From the NCBI RefSeq assembly GCF_027213965.1, contig NZ_JAPWGX010000003.1, positions 434,001 through 498,000 on the forward strand: 64,000 nt of DNA. The letters are read 5' to 3'. The position numbers and the translations under genes are program-made. Source of the stretch: Maritalea porphyrae. Lineage in GTDB: Bacteria; Pseudomonadota; Alphaproteobacteria; Rhizobiales; Devosiaceae. Position 1 is the first letter of the stretch; every line of letters begins with the position of its first letter. Under the pieces are notes generated by a model. That model saw only the letters and a list, made by a program, of their open reading frames with translations, had not been told where the DNA came from and did not search any database. Of the stretch, positions 25,836-35,081 are shown piece by piece.

Positions 25836-28418
25836 CTATGTCTTGGCAGCTGTCTTTTTCGCTGCTGGTTTTTTCTTTGCCGGCGCTTTTTTAGCTGCGG
25901 GCTTTTTTGCGGGTGCTTTTTTCTTAGCAGGCGCTTTACGTTTCTTTGCTGGCCCTTTGGCTGCTTTGGCAGCAATTAGTTCCAGCGCTTGTTCAACGGT
26001 TACGCTTTGCGGGTCCGTGTCTTTTGGCAAAGTCGCATTGATTTTGCCGTAGTTCACGTAAGGCCCATATCGACCATCTTTAACCGCCATTGGCCCACCA
26101 TCTGGGTGGTCACCAAGTTCTTTGAGCGTCGCAGCTGCGCCGCGACGGCCACCGCCAGCTGCTTTTTCAGCCAAAACGGTTACGGCGCGGTTCAAGCCAA
26201 CACTGAATACTTCTTCAATGTCTGGCAGGTTTGCGTATTTGCCGTTGTGCAACACGAATGGTCCATAGCGGCCAAGGCCTGCTGTGATCATGTTGCCGTC
26301 TTCTGGGTGCGGACCCACGTCTCGAGGTAACGAGATGAGTTTGACCGCTTTTTCTAAATCTATTGTTTCGGGTGCCCAACCTTTTGGCAGTCCGGCGCGT
26401 TTCTTTTCGCCTTCAACAACCATTTCAAGGTAGGGGCCAAAACGACCAGATTTCATTTCAATATCAACACCAAACTCTGGGTGTTGGCCAATAATGCCAA
26501 CGCCAGCTGTTTCTGCAGCTTGGCCCGTGGCGCTTTCTGCCAACTGACGTGTGTGATTGCATTCTGGATAATTCTCACAACCAATGAACGCGCCATAGCG
26601 ACCAAGTTTGAGTGACAACATTCCAGTATCGCAATCTGGACATTTGCGTGGATCACTGCCGTCTTCTTTAGCAGGAAAAATGTGTGAACCTAGCAACGCG
26701 TTTAATGCGTTGAGAACTTCGGTAACACGCAAATCTTTGATTTCGACGACTTGTGCGTGGAAGTCGCGCCAGAAATTGGTCAGCACATCTTTGTAGTTGA
26801 TCTCTCCGGCAGAAATGCCATCAAGTTGCTCTTCAAGACTGGCGGTGAACCCGTATTCTACATAGCGTTCAAAGAAGCTTTCAAGGAACGCTGTTACCAA
26901 ACGTCCACGATCTTCTGGGATCAGTGCACGCTTTTCAAGTCTCATATAGTCACGATCGCGCAAAACACCAAGGGTTGCAGCGTAAGTTGATGGGCGACCG
27001 ATGCCCAACTCTTCCATTTTCTTGATCAAGCTGGCTTCAGTAAAGCGGGCAGGTGGCTGGGTATGGTGCTGTTCTGCAAGAACATCCAGCAAAGAAGGCT
27101 TGTCGCCTGTATCAAGGGCTGGAAGCTCTTTTGAGTTTTCATCGTCTTTGTCCAGCGTGCTCGCGCCATAAAGGGACATAAACCCTGGAAACGTAATAAC
27201 AGAACCAACAGCGCGTAAGTCGATTTGGCGATCGCCCTCAACCCGAAGATCAGCAGTTGTGCGGGCAATTTCAGCTGCACGCATTTGGCTGGCCATGGTG
27301 CGTTTCCAAATCAACTCATAAAGTTTTTGCTGATCTGGATCAGAGTTTTTCAGCTGCGCTGGCGTGCGCGACAAATCGGTCGGACGAATGGCCTCGTGCG
27401 CTTCTTGGGCGTTTTTGGCTTTTGACTGATAAATCCGCGCTTTCTCAGGCAGATAGTTGTCACCAAAATCACGCGCAATTTGGCGGCGCGTTGCATCAAT
27501 GGCTTCGGGCGCTATCTGCACACCATCGGTACGCATATAGGTGATCGAACCGTCTTCATATAGGCGTTGCGCGATCTGCATTGTGCGTGAAGGGGAGAAC
27601 CCTAGGCGACTGGATGCATCTTGCTGGATCGTTGAAGTGGTAAATGGCGCATATGGATTACGCTTGGTCGGTTTCTTCTCAACTTTGCCAACAACAATGT
27701 TGCCAGCTTTAATCGCAGCTTGAATGGCTTCAGCTTCTTCGCTGGTTTTAATATCGAGTTTGTCGACTTTGTTACCATCAAGGGTATATAGGCGCGCATC
27801 AAATTTGGTGCCGTCTTTTTCAAAGTTGGACGTTACGCTCCAATATTCTTGCGGTTTGAATTTTTCAATTTCTGTTTCGCGTTCGCAAACCAAGCGCAAA
27901 GCAACAGATTGCACGCGGCCCGCAGAGCGAGAGCCTGGCAATTTGCGCCAAAGGACGGGCGAAAGCGTGAAGCCCACAAGATAGTCGAGTGCGCGGCGCG
28001 CCAAATAAGCGTCGACCAACGGCACATCAAGGTCACGAGGGTTTGCCATCGCTTCCAAGACAGCCGTTTTGGTAATCGCATTGAATACAACACGTTTGAC
28101 GGGTTTGTCTTTGAGTGCTTTCTTTTCTCTAAGCACTTCCAAAACGTGCCAAGAAATAGCTTCACCTTCGCGATCCGGATCGGTTGCGAGGATCAGTTCG
28201 TCAGCGGCTTTTACAGCACGCGTGATTTCCGTAAGGCGCTTTTTTGACGCTGCATCAACTTCCCACTTCATCTCAAAATCATGTTCGGGATCAACTGAAC
28301 CATCCTTAGACGGCAGATCACGCACGTGTCCGAAAGACGCGAGAACCTCGAAATCTTTTCCGAGATACTTATTGATTGTCTTAGCTTTAGCGGGGCTTTC
28401 GACAATAACAACTTTCAT
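25836..28418 (-). CDS. topA: DNA topoisomerase I
   Basis: The 860-residue type IA topoisomerase relaxes negative supercoils. The TOPRIM domain begins at once (KVVIVESPAKAKTI; DPDREGEAI near 110). The catalytic tyrosine lies in SITYMRTDG near residue 293. One clear C4 zinc finger (CPDCDTG...CENYPEC) lies near 600, followed by several topoisomerase C-terminal repeats (GRYGPFV, GRYGPYV) and a Lys/Ala/Pro tail of about 45 residues. The ATG at 28418 has AAGGAA upstream; the frame stays open to 28490. The basic tail is common in alphaproteobacterial TopA and probably binds DNA. Confidence 0.95.
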   Translation of the reverse strand: MKVVIVESPAKAKTINKYLGKDFEVLASFGHVRDLPSKDGSVDPEHDFEMKWEVDAASKKRLTEITRAVKAADELILATDPDREGEAISWHVLEVLREKKALKDKPVKRVVFNAITKTAVLEAMANPRDLDVPLVDAYLARRALDYLVGFTLSPVLWRKLPGSRSAGRVQSVALRLVCERETEIEKFKPQEYWSVTSNFEKDGTKFDARLYTLDGNKVDKLDIKTSEEAEAIQAAIKAGNIVVGKVEKKPTKRNPYAPFTTSTIQQDASSRLGFSPSRTMQIAQRLYEDGSITYMRTDGVQIAPEAIDATRRQIARDFGDNYLPEKARIYQSKAKNAQEAHEAIRPTDLSRTPAQLKNSDPDQQKLYELIWKRTMASQMRAAEIARTTADLRVEGDRQIDLRAVGSVITFPGFMSLYGASTLDKDDENSKELPALDTGDKPSLLDVLAEQHHTQPPARFTEASLIKKMEELGIGRPSTYAATLGVLRDRDYMRLEKRALIPEDRGRLVTAFLESFFERYVEYGFTASLEEQLDGISAGEINYKDVLTNFWRDFHAQVVEIKDLRVTEVLNALNALLGSHIFPAKEDGSDPRKCPDCDTGMLSLKLGRYGAFIGCENYPECNHTRQLAESATGQAAETAGVGIIGQHPEFGVDIEMKSGRFGPYLEMVVEGEKKRAGLPKGWAPETIDLEKAVKLISLPRDVGPHPEDGNMITAGLGRYGPFVLHNGKYANLPDIEEVFSVGLNRAVTVLAEKAAGGGRRGAAATLKELGDHPDGGPMAVKDGRYGPYVNYGKINATLPKDTDPQSVTVEQALELIAAKAAKGPAKKRKAPAKKKAPAKKPAAKKAPAKKKPAAKKTAAKT

Positions 28419-28554
28419 CGCGTATTTCCTTAACTTGAGTGTGGTGGGCGGTGCGCAACATGGTATTGTTCGGTGTTCAATGTCAATCATTCAACACGTT
28501 GCTGATGTGGTCACCTAGTGGAGAAACATGACGAATTCAAGTGAATGTTTTATT

Positions 28555-29700
28555 TCACGCGCTCAATTTTATATTTACGAGCTGCCCGGCAGACCTTTCT
28601 ATACGCCCTGCAATTTCAAGATCTAGCAAAACCATTTGCACCGCTTGAGCGGGCAAATTGGTTGCTCTTATCACCTCATCAATTGCAATGGGGGTATGAC
28701 TGAGTGCTGATAACACCTCGTCAGTGGCGTTAGGTGCTTGGTCCATATCCCACTCTGTTGCGAATTCCTCTTCATCCTCGTTAAACAGCGTTGGTTGGCT
28801 CAATTCGAACGTGTTGAGTTGTTCTATTATGTCATCCACATTTCTTACGAGCGTCGCGCCATCTCGGATCAATTTATTGCCACCTGCGGCACGAGGATCC
28901 AATGGAAAGCCGGGGATCGCCATGACATCGCGGTTTTGTTCGTTTGCCAAACGCGCGGTGATGAGGGAGCCTGAGCGAATGGCCGCTTCTACAACCATAA
29001 CGCCGAGTGAAATTCCTGCTACGATGCGGTTGCGGCGTGGAAAGTCGCGGGCGATAGGACGCGTGCCGAGGGGCATCTCGCTGACCAATAGACCACCATT
29101 GTCGACGATCGATTGCGCTAAATCTCGGTTTTGTTCGGGGTAGATATGGTCGACGCCGCCGGCAAATACTGCAACTGTTCCATTTTTCAAGCTAGCGGCA
29201 TGAGCGGCGCTATCAATGCCGCGCGCAAGACCGGAGATAATGATATAACCTTCCTGACCCAATTCAGAGGCCAATTGGCGTGTAAGTGCCATTCCAGCGG
29301 CTGATGCGTTGCGGGCGCCAACTATGGCGAGGCTTTTTTGCATGTCGAAGCGCGCCTGCCCAAGTACTGAAAGCAAGGGCGGCGCGCCCGACGCATGAGC
29401 GAGCAGGGGAGGAAAGTCTGGCTCGCCCAGTGCAACTAGTCGGCCGCCGAGTTTATTCAACTGCTCGATTTCTCGAATAGCGTCTTCGGTGGGGCAGACT
29501 TTTATTGGTTTGGCAGCGCCGCCGCGCGCCGCCAGAGCTGGCAAAGCGTTCAATGCGGCATCAACTGTGCCGTATCGGTTGATCAAACGCTTGAATGTGG
29601 CAGGGCCAACATTTTCGGAGCGGATCAGCCTTAGCCAAGCCAGCTTTTGATTGTCAGAGAGATGTGTTTTGGGAGGTGTCGGCTCATCGAATAGCTGCAT
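28555..29700 (-). CDS. dprA: DNA-processing protein DprA
   Basis: DprA binds incoming single-stranded DNA and loads RecA during natural transformation. The 381-residue protein has an N-terminal SAM-like region, the Rossmann core with IVGARNASAAG, ISGLARGIDSAAH and FPRRNRIVAG, and a C-terminal winged-helix domain (about 315-375). The start overlaps the stop of plsY by one base. The same plsY-dprA-topA order is found in many alphaproteobacteria. Confidence 0.93.
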   Translation of the reverse strand: MQLFDEPTPPKTHLSDNQKLAWLRLIRSENVGPATFKRLINRYGTVDAALNALPALAARGGAAKPIKVCPTEDAIREIEQLNKLGGRLVALGEPDFPPLLAHASGAPPLLSVLGQARFDMQKSLAIVGARNASAAGMALTRQLASELGQEGYIIISGLARGIDSAAHAASLKNGTVAVFAGGVDHIYPEQNRDLAQSIVDNGGLLVSEMPLGTRPIARDFPRRNRIVAGISLGVMVVEAAIRSGSLITARLANEQNRDVMAIPGFPLDPRAAGGNKLIRDGATLVRNVDDIIEQLNTFELSQPTLFNEDEEEFATEWDMDQAPNATDEVLSALSHTPIAIDEVIRATNLPAQAVQMVLLDLEIAGRIERSAGQLVNIKLSA

Positions 29701-30308
29701 CAGCTAGCCGATTGAGACTTTTCACCACCTATTTTGGGTTCGGTACCGTTCATAAGGCGTAAAATATTCTCTTTGTGTCGATAGTATAAAAATATGGAAA
29801 TCACTGCACACGCAGCGCTTAAGTATGGGCCGGACCAGATCCAAGCGAAAACTGGCGCAGCAGCTGCGGCGGAAAGTGCCGACAGCGAAGAATAACGACG
29901 GGCGAAAGCAACAACGGCCCATGTTAGGCACACAAGTAGTGCCACAATGAAATTGAAGGCAAATAAGGTGCCCAGATAGGTCGCAAAACCTTTGCCACCT
30001 TTAAAACCCAGCCATATTGGCCAGCAGTGCCCGGCAAAAGCTGCAACACCTGCAATAAGGGCGGCAGTTTCACCGAAGAAATATCGGGCGAGCAAAACAG
30101 CGATGCCGCCCTTTCCAGCATCCAGCAACAAGGTCGCTAATGCCAGATCCTTGCGGCCTGTGCGTAAAACGTTTGTTGCGCCAATGCTTTTTGAACCAAT
30201 ATCTCGAATGTCACCCAAGCCTGCAAGGCGAACCAACACCAGCCCAAACGGCACAGAGCCAAGAAAATAGCCGCCAACTGCTGCAACGAAGAGAAAAAGG
30301 AGTGTCAT
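29700..30308 (-). CDS. plsY: acyl-phosphate:glycerol-3-phosphate acyltransferase
   Basis: The 202-residue inner-membrane enzyme makes lysophosphatidate from acyl-phosphate and glycerol 3-phosphate. The three loop motifs are visible: GSVPFGLVL near 20, GATNVLRTG near 45 and GHCWPIWLGFKGGKG near 100. It has five hydrophobic segments. It lies directly after the pyrC-like gene with no gap and overlaps dprA by one base, so all are in one transcript. Confidence 0.95.
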   Translation of the reverse strand: MTLLFLFVAAVGGYFLGSVPFGLVLVRLAGLGDIRDIGSKSIGATNVLRTGRKDLALATLLLDAGKGGIAVLLARYFFGETAALIAGVAAFAGHCWPIWLGFKGGKGFATYLGTLFAFNFIVALLVCLTWAVVAFARRYSSLSALSAAAAAPVFAWIWSGPYLSAACAVISIFLYYRHKENILRLMNGTEPKIGGEKSQSAS

Positions 30309-31601
30309 TTATGCGTCTGCCAGTTCGTATATCTTGGTGCCACTTACAAAGGTTGCTGTAACCTTACCACTAAATCGCGCACCTTCAAATGCAGTGTTCT
30401 GCGAGCGCGATTTCAGATCATTTTCCGAAACAACCCATGGGTAGTCTAAGTCAATTTCGATAAAATCTGCGGGTGCCCCTTTTTGGATGCGACCAGCATC
30501 GATGCCTAACAGGTCTGCGGGGTTCGTGGACATGGTGCGCAATAGTGAAATCAGATCGATTTGCTCTTCGTGGACCAAGCGCAAAGCGGCGCTGAGCATA
30601 GTTTCTAGGCCGACCGCGCCATCAACCGCTTCGGCAAATGGGCGGCGCTTGCCTTCCATATCTTGTGGGTCGTGGGCGGAGTGAATAACGTCGATCGTCC
30701 CATCAACTAGCGCTGCAATCATGGCTTGGCGTTCATCCTCACTTCGAAGTGGGGGCGCCAGCTTGAAGAAGGTGCGATAGTCGCCGATGTCGTTCTCGTT
30801 TAGGCAAAGATTATTGATTGAAATGCCAGCGGAGATTCGTTTCGAGTGTTTTTTCGCCCGCGCGATGATTTCAGCTGACTTGGCACAAGAGATTTGCGCT
30901 GCATGGTAACGAACGCCAGTTGCCTCAGCCAATTGCACGTCACGATCTAGCGGGATTGTTTCTGCGATGTGTGGGATGCCTTTTAGACCTAATCCAGTCG
31001 CAAGCAGCCCCGCGTTCATGACACCACTGCCTGTCAAGTTGGCGTCAGACACATGGTGGATGATCGGCATGTCAAAGTTTTGAGCGTAAGTGAAGGCGGT
31101 TTTGAGCAGCGCCGGGTTCTGGATGCTGTTGCGCCCATCCGTGAAGGCTTTGGCGCCTGCTTCTTTCAGCAGCCCAAATTCAGCAATATCTTGCCCTTCT
31201 AAGCCTTTTGATATCGCAGCTGCGGGGTAGAAGTTGATTTCTGCTGTGTCGCGGGCACGACGAGCAACAAAGTCGATCAATGCCGCATCGTCCAGCACAG
31301 GATTGGTGTCCGGCATGATCAGCGCGCTCGTTACTCCGCCAGCAGCGGCGGCATTTGAGGCGGTTTTTAAGGTTTCGCGATATTCGCGGCCCGGTTCTCC
31401 GGTAAAGACGCGAAGATCCACAAGGCCTGGCGCAATAATACGGCCTTGTGCGTCATGTACAGTTGCGCCCTCAGGTAATTCAATTTCACCTTCGATGATT
31501 TTGGCAAATTTACCATTTTTAATGAGAATTGAACCATGCATGTCGGTGTTTGAGGCAGGATCAATTATGCGAGCATTTTTGATGACCAGTTGGTTGCTCA
31601 T
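30309..31601 (-). CDS. dihydroorotase-like protein lacking the zinc ligands (pseudo-DHOase)
   Basis: The 430-residue protein has the overall amidohydrolase fold and order of dihydroorotase and lies in the pyrB operon, overlapping pyrB by four bases. The metal-binding HxH of active enzymes is R64-V65-F66 here ([12 protein letters not shown]), and the later histidine motifs are also altered (YHAAQIS in place of a CHVS-type motif, IHSAHDPQ in place of DHAPH). It is therefore probably inactive as a hydrolase. In Pseudomonas a similar inactive PyrC' is needed to assemble aspartate carbamoyltransferase. A true dihydroorotase should be encoded elsewhere. Confidence 0.88.
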   Translation of the reverse strand: MSNQLVIKNARIIDPASNTDMHGSILIKNGKFAKIIEGEIELPEGATVHDAQGRIIAPGLVDLRVFTGEPGREYRETLKTASNAAAAGGVTSALIMPDTNPVLDDAALIDFVARRARDTAEINFYPAAAISKGLEGQDIAEFGLLKEAGAKAFTDGRNSIQNPALLKTAFTYAQNFDMPIIHHVSDANLTGSGVMNAGLLATGLGLKGIPHIAETIPLDRDVQLAEATGVRYHAAQISCAKSAEIIARAKKHSKRISAGISINNLCLNENDIGDYRTFFKLAPPLRSEDERQAMIAALVDGTIDVIHSAHDPQDMEGKRRPFAEAVDGAVGLETMLSAALRLVHEEQIDLISLLRTMSTNPADLLGIDAGRIQKGAPADFIEIDLDYPWVVSENDLKSRSQNTAFEGARFSGKVTATFVSGTKIYELADA

Positions 31602-32554
31602 GCTTGCACCTCATCATTTGCCAGTAGCGCTTCAAGCACTGCCATTCTCACCGCAACGCCCATTTCCACCTGTTCTGTAATCACTGAACGATCGCAATCG
31701 GCAATGGCGGGGTCAATTTCCACGCCGCGGTTCATTGGGCCGGGGTGCATCACGATTGCATCTGGTTTGGCGAATGCCAGTTTGCGTTCATCTAAGCCAT
31801 AAAAACGATAGAATTCTCTGACAGACGGGATTTGTTGCCCTGCGGCGCGTTCGCGCTGAATACGCAACATCATCACGACATCCGCGTCTTTTAAGCCTTC
31901 TTCCATATCAGTGAAGACTTCAGCAGCAAGATGTTCAATGCCCGTGGGCAACATCGTCCTTGGTGCAATAACCCGGGTGCGCGCGTTCATGGCGTTGAGC
32001 AACATCAAGTTTGAACGTGCAACTCGTGAATTGGCGATATCACCACAAATGGCAACGGTCAGCCCATTCAAGCGACCTTTGTGGCGGCGGATGGTGAGGG
32101 CATCAAGTAACGCCTGGGTTGGGTGTTCGTGGGTGCCGTCACCTGCGTTGACTACTGAGCAACCCACTTTTTGCGACAAGAGCTTCACCGCACCAGAGGA
32201 GGCGTGGCGCACCACGATCACGTCTGGCTGCATGGCATTGAGTGTTGTGGCTGTATCAATAAGGGTCTCACCCTTTTTGACACTTGATGTGCTCACCGCC
32301 ATGTTGAGCACATCTGCGCCTAGGCGTTTACCCGCAATTTCAAAAGAGCTTTGCGTACGGGTAGAGTTTTCAAAAAACAGATTGATCTGTGTGCGGCCTG
32401 CCAAAGTGTGCTTGGCCTTTTTTTGCTGCCGTGAAACTTTGACCATGGTCTCAGCGCGATCAAGCAATTCAACAATCTCAACAGGGTTAAGATCTGCAAT
32501 GCCAAGTAGATGCTTTTGGGAGAATGCGTTATGGCGTGGCGAAGTATTTGTCAT
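31598..32554 (-). CDS. pyrB: aspartate carbamoyltransferase catalytic subunit
   Basis: PyrB makes carbamoyl aspartate in pyrimidine synthesis. The 318-residue protein has the carbamoyl-phosphate site [13 protein letters not shown] near 58, then HPTQALLD near 138 and [11 protein letters not shown] near 265. No pyrI regulatory gene is present. It lies between ruvX upstream (94 bases) and the pseudo-dihydroorotase, which it overlaps by four bases, so the two proteins are probably made in equal amounts and form one complex. Confidence 0.95.
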   Translation of the reverse strand: MTNTSPRHNAFSQKHLLGIADLNPVEIVELLDRAETMVKVSRQQKKAKHTLAGRTQINLFFENSTRTQSSFEIAGKRLGADVLNMAVSTSSVKKGETLIDTATTLNAMQPDVIVVRHASSGAVKLLSQKVGCSVVNAGDGTHEHPTQALLDALTIRRHKGRLNGLTVAICGDIANSRVARSNLMLLNAMNARTRVIAPRTMLPTGIEHLAAEVFTDMEEGLKDADVVMMLRIQRERAAGQQIPSVREFYRFYGLDERKLAFAKPDAIVMHPGPMNRGVEIDPAIADCDRSVITEQVEMGVAVRMAVLEALLANDEVQA

Positions 32555-32648
32555 ATGCCTCGTTCCAAGTCGGTTTCCCCGACATACCCCAAGGCCCTTT
32601 TGCGCTCAAGGGAAATCAGCTCTATCCCCACCAATAAGGCGAACAGAC

Positions 32649-33125
32649 TTAACGGCGGCGGTCCAATGCGCCTTGCAGGATGAAGCTGGCTGCCAATTTG
32701 TCGACCACTTTTGCTTGTTTGGCGCGAGATATGTCTGCTTCAATCATTGTGCGTGTGACGGCGCTGGTGGACAGGCGTTCATCCCAAAAGGCAATCGGCA
32801 GATCGCATTTTTGGGTGAAATTGCGCACGAAGGCACGGGTTGATTGGGCGCGAGGGCCTTCTGAGCCGTCCATATTGAGCGGTAAACCAATGACAACGCC
32901 AACACATGCGTTGTCTTTGATTATTTCCAATAGACGTTCGGCATCCAAACCAAATTTCTTGCGGTTGATTGTAACGTTGGGGGTCGCTGTCATTTGCAGA
33001 CCGTCAGAAATGGCGACACCAATGGTCTTGGTCCCCAAATCCAAGCCGATCAAGCGGCCTTTAGTGGGTAATGCGTCGAGTGGAAATTGATCTTCTTGTG
33101 ACAAAGGGTGCTCTTTTGCTGGCAA
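32649..33125 (-). CDS. ruvX: RuvX/YqgF putative Holliday-junction resolvase
   Basis: This RNase H-fold protein, also implicated in 16S rRNA 5'-end processing, shows RLIGLDLGTKTIGVAISD at the start of the fold, then VIGLPLNMDGSEG and FWDERLSTSAV. The 158-residue frame begins with a TTG at 33125; there is no strong binding site and a later TTG at 33104 is possible. It is the first gene of the leftward block and diverges from the gene at 33185. Confidence 0.9.
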   Translation of the reverse strand: MPAKEHPLSQEDQFPLDALPTKGRLIGLDLGTKTIGVAISDGLQMTATPNVTINRKKFGLDAERLLEIIKDNACVGVVIGLPLNMDGSEGPRAQSTRAFVRNFTQKCDLPIAFWDERLSTSAVTRTMIEADISRAKQAKVVDKLAASFILQGALDRRR

Positions 33126-33184
33126 TACTGGTGAATCTTCCCTAGCGTCTCACCACATATAGTTCAAGCAAATAGGATGCTGTC

Positions 33185-33709
33185 ATGCGGATCATCTGGT
33201 TCGGCAAAAGATGTTTTCGCGTGAAGTTTAGCGATAAGGAGTTTGTGTTCTATCCAGAAGACGCAATGGCACATGTTTCAGCAAATGAGCTTGTTGGTAT
33301 GGCAATCGTGATCACTGAAAATCAAGTTTCTCCGTTTCAACCATTGATGAACGCTGAACCTAAGATGTCTGGTGGGCGGCTGATTGACGTAATGGATGAA
33401 CCAGAAAGCTATTTGGCATCTGCGGGAATATTTGTACTTGATGCTTTGCCTGATGAGCGCTTGGTGATCCAATTTCTGGGGAATGAGCCTAATCGCGAAT
33501 TTGAGGCATGGATCGACGGTGCTGTGGCATTGTGCGCTGGCACCTATCAGCAATGTTTGGGCGCGCTGGAGGGATTGGTTGGCAAAGGGGTGCGACAAGT
33601 GTTGATTGCCATATCGGATATGGAAAACCTTGACGTGGATGAAATTGCGGCAAAAGCAGGTGGTGCGCGAATACAATTGCTTGAGCCCAGCCTAGCGATT
33701 GAGCTTTAG
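33185..33709 (+). CDS. truncated, degenerate metallo-hydrolase-like protein
   Basis: The 174-residue product starts like UlaG-type metallo-beta-lactamase-fold hydrolases (MRIIWFGKRCFRVKF compared with the family pattern WxGHxxF) but the histidine is replaced by K8 and no HxHxDH motif follows. The rest has alternating strands and helices with no recognisable catalytic site. In related genomes a true metal-dependent hydrolase often lies between ruvX and gatC, so this may be its decayed or repurposed relative. It starts 59 bases from ruvX (divergent). I am unsure of the family. Confidence 0.55.
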   Translation: MRIIWFGKRCFRVKFSDKEFVFYPEDAMAHVSANELVGMAIVITENQVSPFQPLMNAEPKMSGGRLIDVMDEPESYLASAGIFVLDALPDERLVIQFLGNEPNREFEAWIDGAVALCAGTYQQCLGALEGLVGKGVRQVLIAISDMENLDVDEIAAKAGGARIQLLEPSLAIEL

Positions 33710-33716
33710 ATTTGTT

Positions 33717-34079
33717 TTAGGTGAGCAATACCAAAACAATGGCCAATGCTGCTGGAACGGACTGAACATATAGAATTCTTTTGGACGCCGTTACCGCCCC
33801 ATATGCGCCAGCTATAAAGACACACCCCAAAAAGAACAGGGCCACATTCTTTGCCCATTCGGCATCACCAATTAAGAGTGACCAGATAAGTCCAGCTGCC
33901 AGAAAGCCGTTATATAGCCCTTGGTTCGCAGCCATTGTTTTTGTGGGGGCGAAAAGGTCTTTGGGGAAGCTGCGAAAGATTTTTGGGCCACGGCTCTCCC
34001 AGGCGAACATTTCAAACCAAAGAATGTAAATATGCAGTATGGCGATCAGCGTAATAAGCCCCATTGAGAATATCGACAT
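33717..34079 (-). CDS. DUF1304 membrane protein
   Basis: The 120-residue protein has four membrane segments and the DUF1304 pattern: HIYILWFEMFAWESRGPKIF near the start, ANQGLYNGFLAAGLIWSLL in the middle and GAYGAVTASKRILYVQSVPAALA near the end. The function is unknown. I take the ATG at 34079 with GAGGA upstream; the frame is open to 34148. It converges with the gene ending at 33709 and diverges from gatC. Confidence 0.88.
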   Translation of the reverse strand: MSIFSMGLITLIAILHIYILWFEMFAWESRGPKIFRSFPKDLFAPTKTMAANQGLYNGFLAAGLIWSLLIGDAEWAKNVALFFLGCVFIAGAYGAVTASKRILYVQSVPAALAIVLVLLT

Positions 34080-34293
34080 GTTTGTCCTCGGATTTGAGTT
34101 GCTGTGAAGAACAGTGCAAGTTGCTGTTTCCGCATAATGGTTGACCAAAAAGCGCTGCGCAAGTGATTGATCTTCGCATTATTCTGGCACTGAGAGACTA
34201 AATTGGCATTTTTGGTGTTGCTTTTGGTTGTCAGGTCCCACTGGCATTGCTAAAAGCGCCAATAACCTTTCCTGATTTCTTGAGGAGTCTCAT

Positions 34294-34581
34294 ATGTCGG
34301 TCGATGCCGATACAGTGAAGCGTATTGGGCGCTTGGCGCGTATTAAAGTTCAAGATAGCGATGTTGAAAAGCTGAACGGCGAACTCAACACGATCCTTGA
34401 ATTTGTTGAGCAGCTTTCTGAAGTTGATGTTACTGGCGTTGAGCCAATGACGTCTGTTGCCCCTATGGCGTTGCGCCGTCGGGAAGACAAAGTCACCGAC
34501 GGTGGTTATCCGGAAAAGATTGTCGCCAATTCACCGCTTTCCGAAGACAATTTCTTCATGGTGCCAAAGGTCGTTGAGTAG
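34294..34581 (+). CDS. gatC: Asp-tRNA(Asn)/Glu-tRNA(Gln) amidotransferase subunit C
   Basis: GatC is the small subunit that links GatA and GatB in the amidotransferase that makes Gln-tRNA and Asn-tRNA from misacylated precursors. The 95-residue protein has the usual [12 protein letters not shown] and [21 protein letters not shown] stretches. GAGGAG precedes the ATG. It heads the gat operon; gatA follows after an inserted GNAT gene. Confidence 0.95.
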   Translation: MSVDADTVKRIGRLARIKVQDSDVEKLNGELNTILEFVEQLSEVDVTGVEPMTSVAPMALRRREDKVTDGGYPEKIVANSPLSEDNFFMVPKVVE

Positions 34582-34586
34582 CATTC

Positions 34587-35081
34587 ATGGCCATTACCGT
34601 TTTTGTTGAAACTGCTTTGCAAGAAGATGTGCGCGACCTTGTCGCGGCGCTCAATGAACATATTGAGCCGCTTGCACCTGCAGAGTTCAACTTTTGCATG
34701 ACGGTCGAAGACATGGATGACGACACGACCACAGTTTTTGTGGCTCGGGACGATGACAACAAGGCGGTTGGCATTGGTGCTTTAAAAGACCATGGCGACG
34801 GAGTGGGCGAGATTAAACGCATGTTCACCCGGCCGGAAGTGCGCGGTAAACGGGTCGGTGTTCGACTTTTGAATGCTATTCAGGACAAAGCGCGGGTGAG
34901 TGGCCATAAGCGCTTGGTGCTCGAAACGGGCACAGGCGACGGGTACGCGGGTGCATATCGGCTTTATGAAAATGCCGGTTTTATCAAATGCGGTCCGGTG
35001 CTTGACTATCCTGCTAGCGACTATTCTGCCTTTTTTGAAAAAGAACTCGTGATGGGCGGGTTTGAGGAATTATTTCGATGA
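34587..35081 (+). CDS. GNAT acetyltransferase inserted between gatC and gatA
   Basis: The 164-residue protein has the GNAT fold: a central [21 protein letters not shown] acetyl-CoA loop (R/Q-x-x-G-x-G/A type, here RGKRVGV) near 85 and [17 protein letters not shown] near 130. The substrate is unknown. It starts five bases after gatC and overlaps gatA by four bases, so it is translated together with the amidotransferase. Its relation to tRNA amidation is not established. Confidence 0.9.
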   Translation: MAITVFVETALQEDVRDLVAALNEHIEPLAPAEFNFCMTVEDMDDDTTTVFVARDDDNKAVGIGALKDHGDGVGEIKRMFTRPEVRGKRVGVRLLNAIQDKARVSGHKRLVLETGTGDGYAGAYRLYENAGFIKCGPVLDYPASDYSAFFEKELVMGGFEELFR

